Origin: a virus
DNA length: 20,156 nucleotides
Virus record (IMG/VR): IMGVR_UViG_3300007540_000170
Coordinates: 1-20,156 of that record
Direction: 5' to 3' (one strand)
A program made the translations under genes and the position numbers. Below the pieces are notes generated by a model. That model searched no databases, was not told where the DNA came from, and saw nothing but the letters and a program-made list of their open reading frames with translations. Below are positions 1-5,578 of this stretch, piece after piece (position 1 is the first letter of the stretch; each line of letters starts with the position of its first letter).

Positions 1-1
1 C

Positions 2-40
2 TGATCGCGCTATGTGATCGCGTTATGTGATCGCTACACG
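2..40. repeat. Three tandem 13-bp GATC-containing units
   Basis: Three adjacent 13-bp units start at 2, 15 and 28. The first two, TGATCGCGCTATG and TGATCGCGTTATG, differ at one base. The third keeps TGATCGC and then diverges. Each unit carries a GATC (Dam) site. The whole stretch 1-121 has no supportable gene and is about 55% G+C by hand count of the first two lines, well above the coding part of the window. Its role is unknown: a genome-end or terminal-repeat segment, a protein-binding array or an origin element are all possible. No DnaA-box consensus was recognised. Confidence 0.75.
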
Positions 41-121
41 AGCAGCCGCGCACAGGTGATGCGGGCTTTCTTGGTGTTTTAGCGCGCATTATGCGTAGGA
101 AAAAGGGCGCAGCAGAAAGGG

Positions 122-151
122 TTGACACCGAAAATCCAATGTGCCTTTAAT
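122..151 (+). promoter_or_regulatory. Sigma70-like promoter of the first gene
   Basis: A perfect -35 hexamer TTGACA at 122-127 is followed after an 18-bp spacer by TTTAAT at 146-151, which matches the -10 consensus at five of six positions. The nearest gene starts at 212 and has its own Shine-Dalgarno sequence, so a transcript starting near 158 would have a leader of about 50 nt. This is the best host-type promoter I found in the window and fits an early promoter read by host RNA polymerase at infection. It is called by pattern only. Confidence 0.7.
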
Positions 152-211
152 GGAAATGTCTCGAAAACGGGGCAATCAAATCAACATACACAACTCCAAA
201 GGAGCATACAT

Positions 212-697
212 ATGACAACTTCACAAACTTTGAATGAAATTCAAGCTACTCCCAAGCAGTACTTTGGCCTAGCAGGTAAGTTTGCTTACCTCCTCTGTGA
301 ATCTCAAGAGATTCCACAGGTTAAATTTTCCATCATCCGAAAGCGAGTCTTGGGAGTTTTATACTCCCAGTTTCCGGCTTCATCACTTAGCCGTGGGAAA
401 GCTCAAGAGCTTTTCGAGACAGCTAAAATCCCTGCTTTCTTGACCAAACAGGTCAAGGTTGAAGACATGAAGGGAGCTAAAGCTCCGGTCAAGGTCAAAG
501 CAGTTAAGAAAGTAACTACCAAGAGGGTAGCTAAAGCTAAAGTCACTCCGAAGCCTAAAGCTGCTGTTAAAGCAGCGGCAAAGCCAACGGAATTAGAAGC
601 ACGTATGACCTTCGTAGAAGGTGAGATCAGCAGAATGTCAGAAGATGTTCTGACTATCAAGTCAGGTCTTGAAACTCTAATCGAAAGATTAGGGTAG
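212..697 (+). CDS. Histone-H1-like Lys/Ala-rich protein with C-terminal coiled coil
   Basis: This 161-residue protein has three parts. Residues 1-85 look globular. Residues 87-124 are a low-complexity basic segment rich in Lys, Ala, Val and Pro with AK, VK and PK repeats, like the tails of histone H1 and bacterial H1-like nucleoid proteins. Residues 127-160 have heptad-like spacing that suggests a coiled coil. The start at 212 is preferred because AAAGGAG lies just upstream; a TTG at 122 in the same frame falls inside the promoter. The gene has its own promoter and terminator, so it is a separate, probably early and strong transcription unit. The tail suggests non-specific nucleic-acid binding, for example coating phage or host DNA. 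That is inference from composition; no family was recognised. Confidence 0.85.
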   Translation: MTTSQTLNEIQATPKQYFGLAGKFAYLLCESQEIPQVKFSIIRKRVLGVLYSQFPASSLSRGKAQELFETAKIPAFLTKQVKVEDMKGAKAPVKVKAVKKVTTKRVAKAKVTPKPKAAVKAAAKPTELEARMTFVEGEISRMSEDVLTIKSGLETLIERLG

Positions 698-707
698 ACT
701 TTACAGT

Positions 708-737
708 CTCAGGAGGGCTACGGCCCTCTTGAGTTTT
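708..737 (+). terminator. Intrinsic terminator after the H1-like gene
   Basis: An 11-bp stem (708-718 with 723-733, one G-U pair, GC-rich centre) closes a TACG tetraloop and is followed at once by TTTT at 734-737. It begins 11 nt after the stop codon of the H1-like gene. This is a convincing Rho-independent terminator that isolates the first transcription unit from the genes downstream. Confidence 0.9.
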
Positions 738-776
738 ATAACTACGTTCCCTGACCCTTTAAGAGTATCTAAACAT

Positions 777-965
777 ATGATTTATTTAAATATTTTATAT
801 TATACCCTAAACCCTTTATGGGTTTTGGCGAGTTACACTAACTTTAGAACCGTAAGAAGAAGAGAAGAGATTTACAAAGAAACTAATTTAGTTAGAATTA
901 AATGCTTTAAAGTTTTAAAAGGTAGTAAAACTTATCACTTTAGAAGGCGAAATAGTATTATTTAA
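777..965 (+). CDS. Possible small basic protein, doubtful
   Basis: This open frame encodes 62 residues from the ATG at 777. The first part is hydrophobic and aromatic, and the second half is strongly basic with RRREE and FRRRN stretches. No Shine-Dalgarno sequence precedes 777, and a later TTG at 826 could instead start a shorter, wholly basic protein. In favour: its stop codon lies seven bases before a hairpin repeat copy, as the stops of two better small genes do (1590 and 3079). Against: poor start context, no recognised family, and AT-rich sequence in which chance frames are less expected but possible. It is otherwise the only coding candidate between the terminator at 737 and the gene at 1050. 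Confidence 0.3.
   Translation: MIYLNILYYTLNPLWVLASYTNFRTVRRREEIYKETNLVRIKCFKVLKGSKTYHFRRRNSII
809..826 (+). other. Short hairpin in the early gap
   Basis: A 6-bp stem of AAACCC with GGGTTT around a 5-nt loop is followed by one more T before the sequence becomes GC-containing. It could be a weak attenuator or simply a chance palindrome. An AT-rich TATATTATA tract lies just upstream at about 796-804 and resembles a -10 element, but I could not pair it with a convincing -35. Confidence 0.25.
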
Positions 966-971
966 TATTAT

Positions 972-1024
972 TTAAAAGATTTAAAAGGTCTTTTACAGAG
1001 TGAAAGACCTTTATAAATCTAAAA
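972..1024 (+). repeat. Hairpin repeat, copy 1 of 3
   Basis: This 53-bp block is repeated exactly at 1587-1639 and partly at 3075-3117. Its core is a perfect 10-bp inverted repeat, AAAGGTCTTT and AAAGACCTTT, separated by the 9-nt loop TACAGAGTG, and followed by TATAAA. It lies after a stop codon and 25 bases before the start codon at 1050. It could be an RNA-processing (RNase III-type) site, an attenuator or a promoter. TTTACA and TATAAA occur in it but only 14 bases apart, short for sigma70. It is not a classical terminator because no run of T follows. Confidence 0.9.
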
Positions 1025-1049
1025 AGCCGCCAAGCCAAGGAGAATTAAT

Positions 1050-1253
1050 ATGTTAGTAGAACGTAAGTCTGTTATTTCAGGACAAGTTAATACAATGTCT
1101 CTACCGATCACAGTAGAGCATTTAGATAATTATTATTTGAAAGGTATGCTGCTTCAGGATGCCTTCTCAAATCTCTTGCCAAGCCAAAGAGAGTTTATTA
1201 AAACTGGTATCACTTCTAAAGAGTGGGACAGCCTGTTTGGAGGTGAAGAATGA
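1050..1253 (+). CDS. Conserved small phage protein with REF..TGIT..EWD motif
   Basis: This 67-residue protein has a good Shine-Dalgarno sequence (AAGGAG, nine bases upstream). Its C-terminal half, with a glutamine-rich start, REFIKTGIT and EWDSLFG, matches from memory a small uncharacterised protein common in marine and enterobacterial podoviruses and siphoviruses. It has no signal peptide or membrane segment. It is followed by a gene overlapping at ATGA, so the two are probably translated together. The function is unknown. The hairpin repeat just upstream would lie in its 5' leader. Confidence 0.8.
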   Translation: MLVERKSVISGQVNTMSLPITVEHLDNYYLKGMLLQDAFSNLLPSQREFIKTGITSKEWDSLFGGEE

Positions 1254-1435
1254 AAGCATATATTAAAGTTAAGAATATCTATGGAGTAGATAAGATTTAC
1301 CCTGATTGTGAGGTTTCTAGGTCACTTGTAAATCTTATGAATACTAAAACTATCCCACTTGAGAAAGTCTATTGGATTAGACAGTTAGGTATTGAGTTGG
1401 AGCAACGACCTGTAGAGTTAAAAGAATTATTATAG
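1250..1435 (+). CDS. Conserved small phage protein (KVKNIYG..IYP type)
   Basis: The start ATG overlaps the stop of the previous gene by 4 nt, indicating translational coupling. The 61 residues begin with a short beta-strand-like stretch, KVKNIYG then IYP, followed by a helical part. I recall the same arrangement (xVYGNxxIYP, then a Leu- and Thr-rich helix) in small uncharacterised proteins of many phages. It is soluble and mildly charged, without cysteine pairs or known catalytic motifs. The function is unknown. Confidence 0.75.
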   Translation: MKAYIKVKNIYGVDKIYPDCEVSRSLVNLMNTKTIPLEKVYWIRQLGIELEQRPVELKELL

Positions 1436-1446
1436 GAGTGTATATC

Positions 1447-1590
1447 ATGATCAAATATAGGATAAATCGTAGACATACTGTCAGGGTTAGAAAGATAGTA
1501 TTTAAAAAACTCCCTAGCAAATTACATTTTGCTAAGTTTGTTAGGACTATTGGCTCTGGTTACAGAGTTGTTTATGTTAATAAATATTAA
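1447..1590 (+). CDS. Small very basic protein (47 aa)
   Basis: A TAGGAG sequence eight bases upstream of the ATG and a clean open frame support this 47-residue gene. It is strongly basic: about fifteen Arg and Lys against no Asp or Glu, with Tyr- and Val-rich strands near the C-terminus. The composition suggests binding to nucleic acid or to an acidic protein such as a host polymerase subunit, but that is inference. The stop codon lies inside the first bases of hairpin repeat copy 2. No family was recognised. Confidence 0.65.
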   Translation: MIKYRINRRHTVRVRKIVFKKLPSKLHFAKFVRTIGSGYRVVYVNKY

Positions 1591-1639
1591 AAGATTTAAA
1601 AGGTCTTTTACAGAGTGAAAGACCTTTATAAATCTAAAA
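1587..1639 (+). repeat. Hairpin repeat, copy 2 of 3
   Basis: This block is identical over 53 bp to 972-1024, including the 10-bp stem, 9-nt loop and TATAAA tail. It begins on the stop codon of the basic protein gene and ends 12 bases before the ATG at 1652, so the next gene's Shine-Dalgarno AAGGAG starts on the last bases of the repeat. Exact identity between non-coding copies suggests either recent duplication or strong functional constraint. Confidence 0.95.
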
Positions 1640-1651
1640 GGAGACGGCACA

Positions 1652-1858
1652 ATGTTGGTGTTCAATTACCCTAGTAAAAAGAATATGAAAGAACAGTTGG
1701 GATCGCCACTAGTTTATATAGAGACTAGTATTTTTGGAGAAGAGTACCGCAGAGATGGTGTATTAGTAGGAGCTAATAGACCTCACATAACAGGCCAAGG
1801 CAGAGAATTCTTTGCTGAAGTCACCATGAAAGATGGTCTAATCAAATCAGTTAAATAA
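1652..1858 (+). CDS. Conserved small phage protein (FNYPSKK type)
   Basis: This 68-residue protein is preceded by AAAGGAG. It has an N-terminal FNYPSKK, a central ETSIFGEEY and a C-terminal ITGQGREFF followed by VTMKDG. I recall this pattern as a small, uncharacterised but widely conserved protein in marine podoviruses and siphoviruses. It is predicted soluble, with alternating strands and no cysteines. It opens the gene group after the second hairpin repeat. The function is unknown. Confidence 0.8.
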   Translation: MLVFNYPSKKNMKEQLGSPLVYIETSIFGEEYRRDGVLVGANRPHITGQGREFFAEVTMKDGLIKSVK

Positions 1859-1874
1859 AAATAGGAGCAGCACA

Positions 1875-2090
1875 ATGCTAAATAGTTTGAGTTTTCACCG
1901 TATCAAAGATGTTGAAATAAAAACCTACACCGATGAAAAATGGATAGATCTTGTCATAAGAAATGGCGAGGGTGAAAACTTTACTTTCTGTATGTTTGCA
2001 GTAAATACAGTGGGCAGAAACCAGCTATTACGACAGCTTAGTGATGGAGCTATAAGGGCTCTATTTGAGGCAAAAGATGAACATAGATAG
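1875..2090 (+). CDS. Hypothetical protein
   Basis: Seventy-one residues, starting at an ATG with TAGGAG eight to nine bases upstream. The predicted character is mixed alpha/beta: beta-like strands in the first 45 residues, then a helix ending in charged residues. No family was recognised and no catalytic motif stands out. The end overlaps the next start by 14 nt in another frame. Confidence 0.7.
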   Translation: MLNSLSFHRIKDVEIKTYTDEKWIDLVIRNGEGENFTFCMFAVNTVGRNQLLRQLSDGAIRALFEAKDEHR

Positions 2091-2268
2091 ATTTGAAGTA
2101 GCCGAAGTAGATTTTAATAAAAACATTGTGGTGTGTTTCTACCCTAAGGGTGGAAGGACAGTGTACGGTGACGTTGTTGTGTTCGATTCACTGGACGCTA
2201 TAGGAACTATATTCCTGCCACTAGAAGCCACATACTTGTTAGTTGCTAGACCAGAGGGCCATTCATAG
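2077..2268 (+). CDS. Hypothetical protein
   Basis: The chosen ATG at 2077 has GAGG six bases upstream, inside the previous gene. An in-frame TTG at 2065 is less likely. The 63-residue product is rich in beta-branched residues, with a KGGRTVYGDV turn, suggesting a small beta-barrel or sheet protein. No family was recognised. It overlaps the previous gene by 14 nt and is followed 12 bases later by the GP88-like gene. Confidence 0.65.
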   Translation: MNIDRFEVAEVDFNKNIVVCFYPKGGRTVYGDVVVFDSLDAIGTIFLPLEATYLLVARPEGHS

Positions 2269-2280
2269 GGAGCAATACAG

Positions 2281-2910
2281 ATGATAAAAGTAAAAAATGT
2301 TTTAGCAACGCCGAAGTTTTCAAAGACTTCGGCAATGCCGGGGATTAGCTGGTCACTTGAAGCTAAGGCTACTTGCCCCGGTTCATTGGATTCTAATGGT
2401 GGTTTAGTAGCTGCCTGTTCAACCTGTTATGCTGCTAAAGGGTTTTATAATATGCCCACTGTAAAAGCTGTGAGAAAACATAACAAAGAAGATTGGCAAT
2501 CTGATGATTGGATAGATGTGATGGTAGCAGAAGTTGACACTGTTAGATACTTCAGGTGGTTTGACAGCGGTGATTGCTATCACATTGATTTAGCTAAGAA
2601 AATACTGGAGGTTATGAAACGTACTCCACATACTAATCATTGGTTTCCTACCAGACAGCACAAGTTTGAGAAGTTTTTACCTGTTCTCAAAGAGATGCAA
2701 AGCTTGGATAATGTTGTAGTTCGTTGGTCTTCTGATGGTATCAATGGAGAAATCATTGAAGGTGATTGTACTTCTACAATAGTTCAGGATTGGAGCCAAG
2801 CTCCTGTTGATGTTAAGAAGTGTAGTAAGCCTGATAACGATGGAAAATGTGGTAGCTGCCGAAGCTGTTGGGATAAATCAACTAAGACTGTTGCCTATCT
2901 ATGGCACTAA
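2281..2910 (+). CDS. GP88-like Cys-rich phage protein
   Basis: The 209-residue product has the features I associate with the phage 'gene product 88' family: an N-terminal MPGISWSL, TCPG with C32, CSTCYAAKG with C46 and C49, then RWFDSGD near residue 92, and TPHTNHW followed by TR near 116-125. The C-terminus has another cluster, C181, C190, C193 and C196, in a CxxCxxC arrangement. Nine cysteines with this spacing suggest zinc or iron-sulfur binding. The family's activity is not known to me. An internal ATG in another frame is a shadow. The gene belongs to the early block, so a host-directed role is possible but not shown. Confidence 0.8.
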   Translation: MIKVKNVLATPKFSKTSAMPGISWSLEAKATCPGSLDSNGGLVAACSTCYAAKGFYNMPTVKAVRKHNKEDWQSDDWIDVMVAEVDTVRYFRWFDSGDCYHIDLAKKILEVMKRTPHTNHWFPTRQHKFEKFLPVLKEMQSLDNVVVRWSSDGINGEIIEGDCTSTIVQDWSQAPVDVKKCSKPDNDGKCGSCRSCWDKSTKTVAYLWH

Positions 2911-2920
2911 GGATACTAGT

Positions 2921-3079
2921 ATGTCTAATTCGTTTGATAAAAATAAATTTACCGCTCAACTCCATAAAGATATGGAGCAGTATTTTAAAAAAGGTAATTC
3001 AATTACCAAGCTTCCAATGTCACCTGAGATTGTGAAGATGCGAAAAGATATTAATAAAAAGTTTTTTACTAAGTTTTAA
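2921..3079 (+). CDS. Small hypothetical protein (52 aa)
   Basis: AAGGAT overlaps the stop codon of the GP88-like gene and lies six bases before this ATG. The 52 residues are charged and Lys-rich (FDKNKF, QYFKKG, KDINKKFF) with probable helices and no cysteines. Its stop codon is inside hairpin repeat copy 3. A longer frame through 2807 has no good start and overlaps the previous gene, so I reject that extension. The function is unknown. Confidence 0.6.
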   Translation: MSNSFDKNKFTAQLHKDMEQYFKKGNSITKLPMSPEIVKMRKDINKKFFTKF

Positions 3080-3117
3080 AAGGTCTTTTACAGAGTGAAA
3101 GACCTTTATAAAACTAA
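3075..3117 (+). repeat. Hairpin repeat, copy 3 of 3
   Basis: Positions 3075-3112 match copies 1 and 2 exactly. After one mismatch at 3113, CTAA also matches. The 10-bp stem occupies 3079-3088 and 3098-3107, and the loop is the same TACAGAGTG. The block begins on the stop codon of the previous gene and ends 11 bases before the next ATG, partly overlapping its Shine-Dalgarno sequence. The shorter identity than between copies 1 and 2 shows that the hairpin itself is the most conserved part. Confidence 0.93.
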
Positions 3118-3127
3118 GGAGCCGACC

Positions 3128-3388
3128 ATGACCACCGACGAAAACGATACTATAGAGCTTATACTAGAGGAAGCAGAAGAAGCACGTTTACAAATAGCGG
3201 CGATGTTTGATCGAATAAAAATGAATCCTATAATAGGGGCCGTTGCTTTGGCTACCTTGCTGCATCAGGTTAAACATGAATTAGAAGAAGATGAACACGA
3301 TTTCGTAGAAACGCTATCTTCTTTTTGTACTAAAGCTGTCGATGTTGCAATAGATCTAGATAGAATTGATGAGGGAGTAATGCACTAA
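3128..3388 (+). CDS. Acidic helical hypothetical protein
   Basis: The ATG at 3128 is chosen over an in-frame GTG at 3095, which is inside the hairpin loop; AAGGAG lies about eight bases upstream of 3128. The 86-residue product is very acidic: the N-terminal 25 residues contain many Glu and Asp, and ELEEDEHD follows near residue 52. Predicted mainly helical with a hydrophobic segment near residues 34-45 that is too short and mixed for a sure membrane span. An acidic, small early protein could mimic DNA or bind basic host proteins; this is speculation. No family recognised. Confidence 0.7.
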   Translation: MTTDENDTIELILEEAEEARLQIAAMFDRIKMNPIIGAVALATLLHQVKHELEEDEHDFVETLSSFCTKAVDVAIDLDRIDEGVMH

Positions 3389-3460
3389 TGAATAAGCAAG
3401 ACCAAGAGGAGAACAATGATATTTAATTAACCTACATTCACTTGATTGAGGTAAATAAAC

Positions 3461-3610
3461 ATGAGAAACAATACAATAATCTGCACAGCAAAAGACCTTG
3501 CAGCTATTGTTGCAGGGTTAGTCAGAGAAGGAGTCACATTCGAAGTGGTAAAAATAGACTATCATTTATTGGAAGATGCTTACGAAATTGTTCTAACTGG
3601 CGGGTATTAA
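3461..3610 (+). CDS. Conserved small phage protein (LAAIVAGLVREG type)
   Basis: This 49-residue gene has TTGAGG upstream of its ATG. The motif DLAAIVAGLVREGVTFEV, followed by a short strand ending in LTGGY at the C-terminus, is one I recall from small uncharacterised proteins of roseophages and related marine phages. The helix is amphipathic and hydrophobic but short and flanked by charges, so a cytoplasmic protein is more likely than a membrane one. A longer frame at 3442-3678 on the same strand is a shadow of this gene. Confidence 0.75.
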   Translation: MRNNTIICTAKDLAAIVAGLVREGVTFEVVKIDYHLLEDAYEIVLTGGY

Positions 3611-3631
3611 AAACCAATACAGGAGAAAGTA

Positions 3632-3979
3632 ATGAACGACAATTTAGATGGAAATACCGCAGCACTAAATGCTTATGAGCTTGAGCAAGATCGTCTTTAT
3701 TTAACTGCTGAGATTGCAGCCGATGACAAAGAGATGCGGCTTGATGACTTGGTTCTTGCCGAAATTGAAACGGATGGCGTTATAGCTCTGGAGGCAATAG
3801 GCACAGAGGCAACTCTGGAATCTATTAACCATTTTAACAAGAAATTGAAAGAAGCATTGATGGAAGCTATTCAGTGTAAAGGCTCCAACGCTCAAGACCT
3901 TGCGGATAAAGACTTGGGAAAGATATTCAGAGAACTAACATATGAGTACATCGCACACTCAATGGAGGATTTGATATGA
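3632..3979 (+). CDS. Acidic helical hypothetical protein
   Basis: CAGGAG precedes the ATG at suitable distance. The 115-residue product is acidic and mostly helical, with a coiled-coil-like run near residues 15-60 (ELEQDR, AADDKEMRLDDLVLAEIE) and a second helix near 68-95. One cysteine, no known motif. The 3' end carries GGAGG, the Shine-Dalgarno sequence of the next gene, and its stop overlaps the next ATG by 4 nt. The function is unknown. Confidence 0.75.
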   Translation: MNDNLDGNTAALNAYELEQDRLYLTAEIAADDKEMRLDDLVLAEIETDGVIALEAIGTEATLESINHFNKKLKEALMEAIQCKGSNAQDLADKDLGKIFRELTYEYIAHSMEDLI

Positions 3980-4112
3980 AAGCCACTAACTGGCACTCAG
4001 AGACAATGAATCGCTTCAAGACACTATTACAACTTCTTGTTTTGATAGGGCTAGAGAAATAGCAAATGAAATGGCAGAGGATATATTTAATGAAAACAAT
4101 AATTCATGTTAA
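3976..4112 (+). pseudogene. Small gene apparently split by a 1-nt frameshift
   Basis: A strong start (GGAGG seven bases before ATG 3976, coupled by ATGA to the previous gene) opens a frame that ends after only 28 codons at 4062. The -1 frame continues with a protein-like acidic helix (FDRAREIANEMAEDIFNEN) to a stop at 4112, but has no ATG, GTG or TTG start of its own. Joining the two near the codons for MNRFK and DTITTS would give a natural 45-residue protein, as if one G were missing near 4021. I see no classical slippery heptamer. A true mutation, a sequencing error and an unusual recoding event all remain possible. Confidence 0.5.
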
Positions 4113-4305
4113 TCAGCACAACATCAGGGCTAATGCTAAAGGAGCTAACAAGCCTGTGCTAACTGTGAAGACTTACAAATCAAACACTTACTGTAATCGT
4201 GTTAAGTTTGTAGATGGAGAGCTAAAGTATTCGCCTGACAAACCATTGTCATGTGGTGCTAAAGTTTGGATAGAAACTAATGAGCCTGTAGAAATACTAA
4301 ACTAA
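4090..4305 (+). CDS. Conserved small phage protein (HVNQH..SCGA.VWIET type)
   Basis: The ATG at 4090 is preferred over 4066 because it matches the N-terminus I recall for this family, IIHVNQHNIRAN. The rest, with PVLTVKTYKSN, then YSPDKPLSCGAKVWIET at the C-terminus, is also family-typical. The 71-residue protein is widely seen in marine and other phages as an uncharacterised protein. It is probably a small beta-rich domain. Its start lies inside the end of the frameshifted reading frame, suggesting normal coupling in relatives. Confidence 0.82.
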   Translation: MKTIIHVNQHNIRANAKGANKPVLTVKTYKSNTYCNRVKFVDGELKYSPDKPLSCGAKVWIETNEPVEILN

Positions 4306-4315
4306 GGAGCAACTT

Positions 4316-5194
4316 ATGAGCAATGTAATAGATATGTATTCACTCGGTTTCGGCTATGGTGATGCTGATTTTGATATAGAAACCCGTCCCTTATTTCACA
4401 AATCATGGGATGATGTCAACATGCCAGTTAATAAAAGAGCTATAGTCAGAACCGATACTGATGAGTGTCTCGGTGTTGTTGGCCCTAAGTATAAGCCAAT
4501 AAATCATAAAGAAATGATAGCCCATCAGAGGCTCATGATTATGAGGAGTGATCTTGATACTAAGAATCTAATTGAGTCTATTGTTACTGATCGTAACGGT
4601 GCTAGATGTTATGTAAAGCATACCTTACCCAACCAGTTTTTAGAAACTCCAGATGGTGACACTGCTGCCTTGAGTTTCTTAGGAGTTAATAGCTTTGACG
4701 GTCTGTTTAGTTTCATGATGTCAGCCGGTGCCAGACAGTCAGTCTGTATGAATGGACAGATATTTACAGAAGGTAGCTCTACCATATATAAGTCTAGACA
4801 TACTCAACAGTTAGATATCCATAAAGGTTCTAGGATTGTTGGCAAAGGTCTAGAGGTAATGATGCAGCAGAATGAGCTATGGAAGATATGGTATAAGACT
4901 GTCCCATCTCACGAAATTATTAAGTCTATATTTGCTGCCACAATTAACGGCGATCCTCTTGATGAAAAGACAGGGAATAATAAAAACTATATACAGCTTT
5001 GGAAGTTGTATGAAGATGTTTATAAGCCTCGTCAAGGTGCAAATCTATGGGCAGTTTATAATGCTCTAACCCACTGGGCTACACATTGCCAGCCCTCTAG
5101 GAAGAGTTCATCCATTATATCTTTACAGAATCGCAGAGCTAATAAAGTTTCTGAGGTTATTTCTAATGATCATCTGTTTCGTAAGGCAGCATAA
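4316..5194 (+). CDS. DUF932 family phage/plasmid-like protein
   Basis: The 292-residue product has the layout of DUF932 (phage/plasmid-like protein, TIGR03299 type): an N-terminal region naming a paired test of own gene copy (AIVRTDTDECLGVVGPKYKPI, residues about 42-62 in parts), a central strand-rich core with FLGVNSFDG, and SVCMNGQ near 142 followed by helical C-terminal residues. Such proteins are common in phages and plasmids beside replication or recombination genes. Their activity is not established. Length fits the family. AAGGAG lies just before the ATG. The next gene starts on the last base of the stop codon. Confidence 0.82.
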   Translation: MSNVIDMYSLGFGYGDADFDIETRPLFHKSWDDVNMPVNKRAIVRTDTDECLGVVGPKYKPINHKEMIAHQRLMIMRSDLDTKNLIESIVTDRNGARCYVKHTLPNQFLETPDGDTAALSFLGVNSFDGLFSFMMSAGARQSVCMNGQIFTEGSSTIYKSRHTQQLDIHKGSRIVGKGLEVMMQQNELWKIWYKTVPSHEIIKSIFAATINGDPLDEKTGNNKNYIQLWKLYEDVYKPRQGANLWAVYNALTHWATHCQPSRKSSSIISLQNRRANKVSEVISNDHLFRKAA

Positions 5195-5364
5195 TGGTTA
5201 ATGATTCTACATTAGCTGATCTCATTTCTCTTAGGGATGCCCTTATTGGGTGTCCCTTGGAGTCTAATGAGGACATCTTGTTTTTTAATCATCTGGATGA
5301 AGTAATTTATTATATTGAGGAGCGAAAACAAAATGGAGAGACAGAAGTTTTACGATCAGATTGA
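5194..5364 (+). CDS. Small acidic hypothetical protein (56 aa)
   Basis: TAATG coupling to the DUF932 gene and a full open frame support this 56-residue product. It is acidic in the middle (ESNEDILFF, HLDEVIYYIEE) and probably two helices. No separate Shine-Dalgarno sequence is obvious beyond AAGG in the preceding gene end. It overlaps the next gene by 32 nt, more than usual here, which lowers certainty a little. The function is unknown. Confidence 0.6.
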   Translation: MVNDSTLADLISLRDALIGCPLESNEDILFFNHLDEVIYYIEERKQNGETEVLRSD

Positions 5365-5578
5365 CAATTGGATAGCATATAATTTTATAAAAATTGATGC
5401 GCCTGTTCCACAAGATAGCTTTATACGTAGCTTTCTTTTTTTTGTAGAAGATGAGTTTTCAAGTAAAGCTACTACAGATAAAGGTAGGTTTATGCCTTGG
5501 GAACAGGTCAGTGGAGATGAGTTAGATGATTTGCTACCTAAAATATTTACAACATACTTAAATGTAAGGAGCTTATAA
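5333..5578 (+). CDS. Hypothetical protein
   Basis: The ATG at 5333 has GAGGAG about ten bases upstream, within the previous gene; an in-frame TTG at 5315 is unlikely. The 81 residues are aromatic-rich, with a run SFLFFVEDEF near the middle and a helical acidic C-terminal half. No signal peptide or clear membrane span. No family recognised. The stop is shared with the next start (TAATG). Confidence 0.7.
   Translation: MERQKFYDQIDNWIAYNFIKIDAPVPQDSFIRSFLFFVEDEFSSKATTDKGRFMPWEQVSGDELDDLLPKIFTTYLNVRSL

Noticed and set aside
122-211. N-terminal extension of the H1-like protein from TTG 122
   Set aside because: The TTG is the -35 element of the promoter, so it would not be within the mRNA; ATG 212 has AAAGGAG.
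403-660. Minus-strand hydrophobic frame opposite the H1-like gene
   Set aside because: It is the complement of the Lys/Ala-rich codons, which reads as Leu/Ala/Thr; no ribosome-binding site, and the plus-strand gene has promoter, Shine-Dalgarno sequence and terminator.
972-1024. Host sigma70 promoter inside the hairpin repeat (TTTACA and TATAAA)
   Set aside because: The spacing is only 14 bases and the -35 lies in the stem loop; kept as one possible role but not annotated as a promoter.
972-3117. CRISPR array interpretation of the three hairpin repeats
   Set aside because: Copies are separated by about 560 and 1435 bases containing genes, not by spacers of uniform length.
3388-3430. Two mini-frames (12 codons from 3388 and 4 codons from 3416, the latter with a good AGAGGAG)
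   Set aside because: Too short to support as genes; possibly the remnant of a deleted gene or a leader, but nothing else supports it.
4872-5069. Plus-strand frame inside the DUF932 gene
   Set aside because: Shadow of the DUF932 frame with no ribosome-binding site and no independent evidence.
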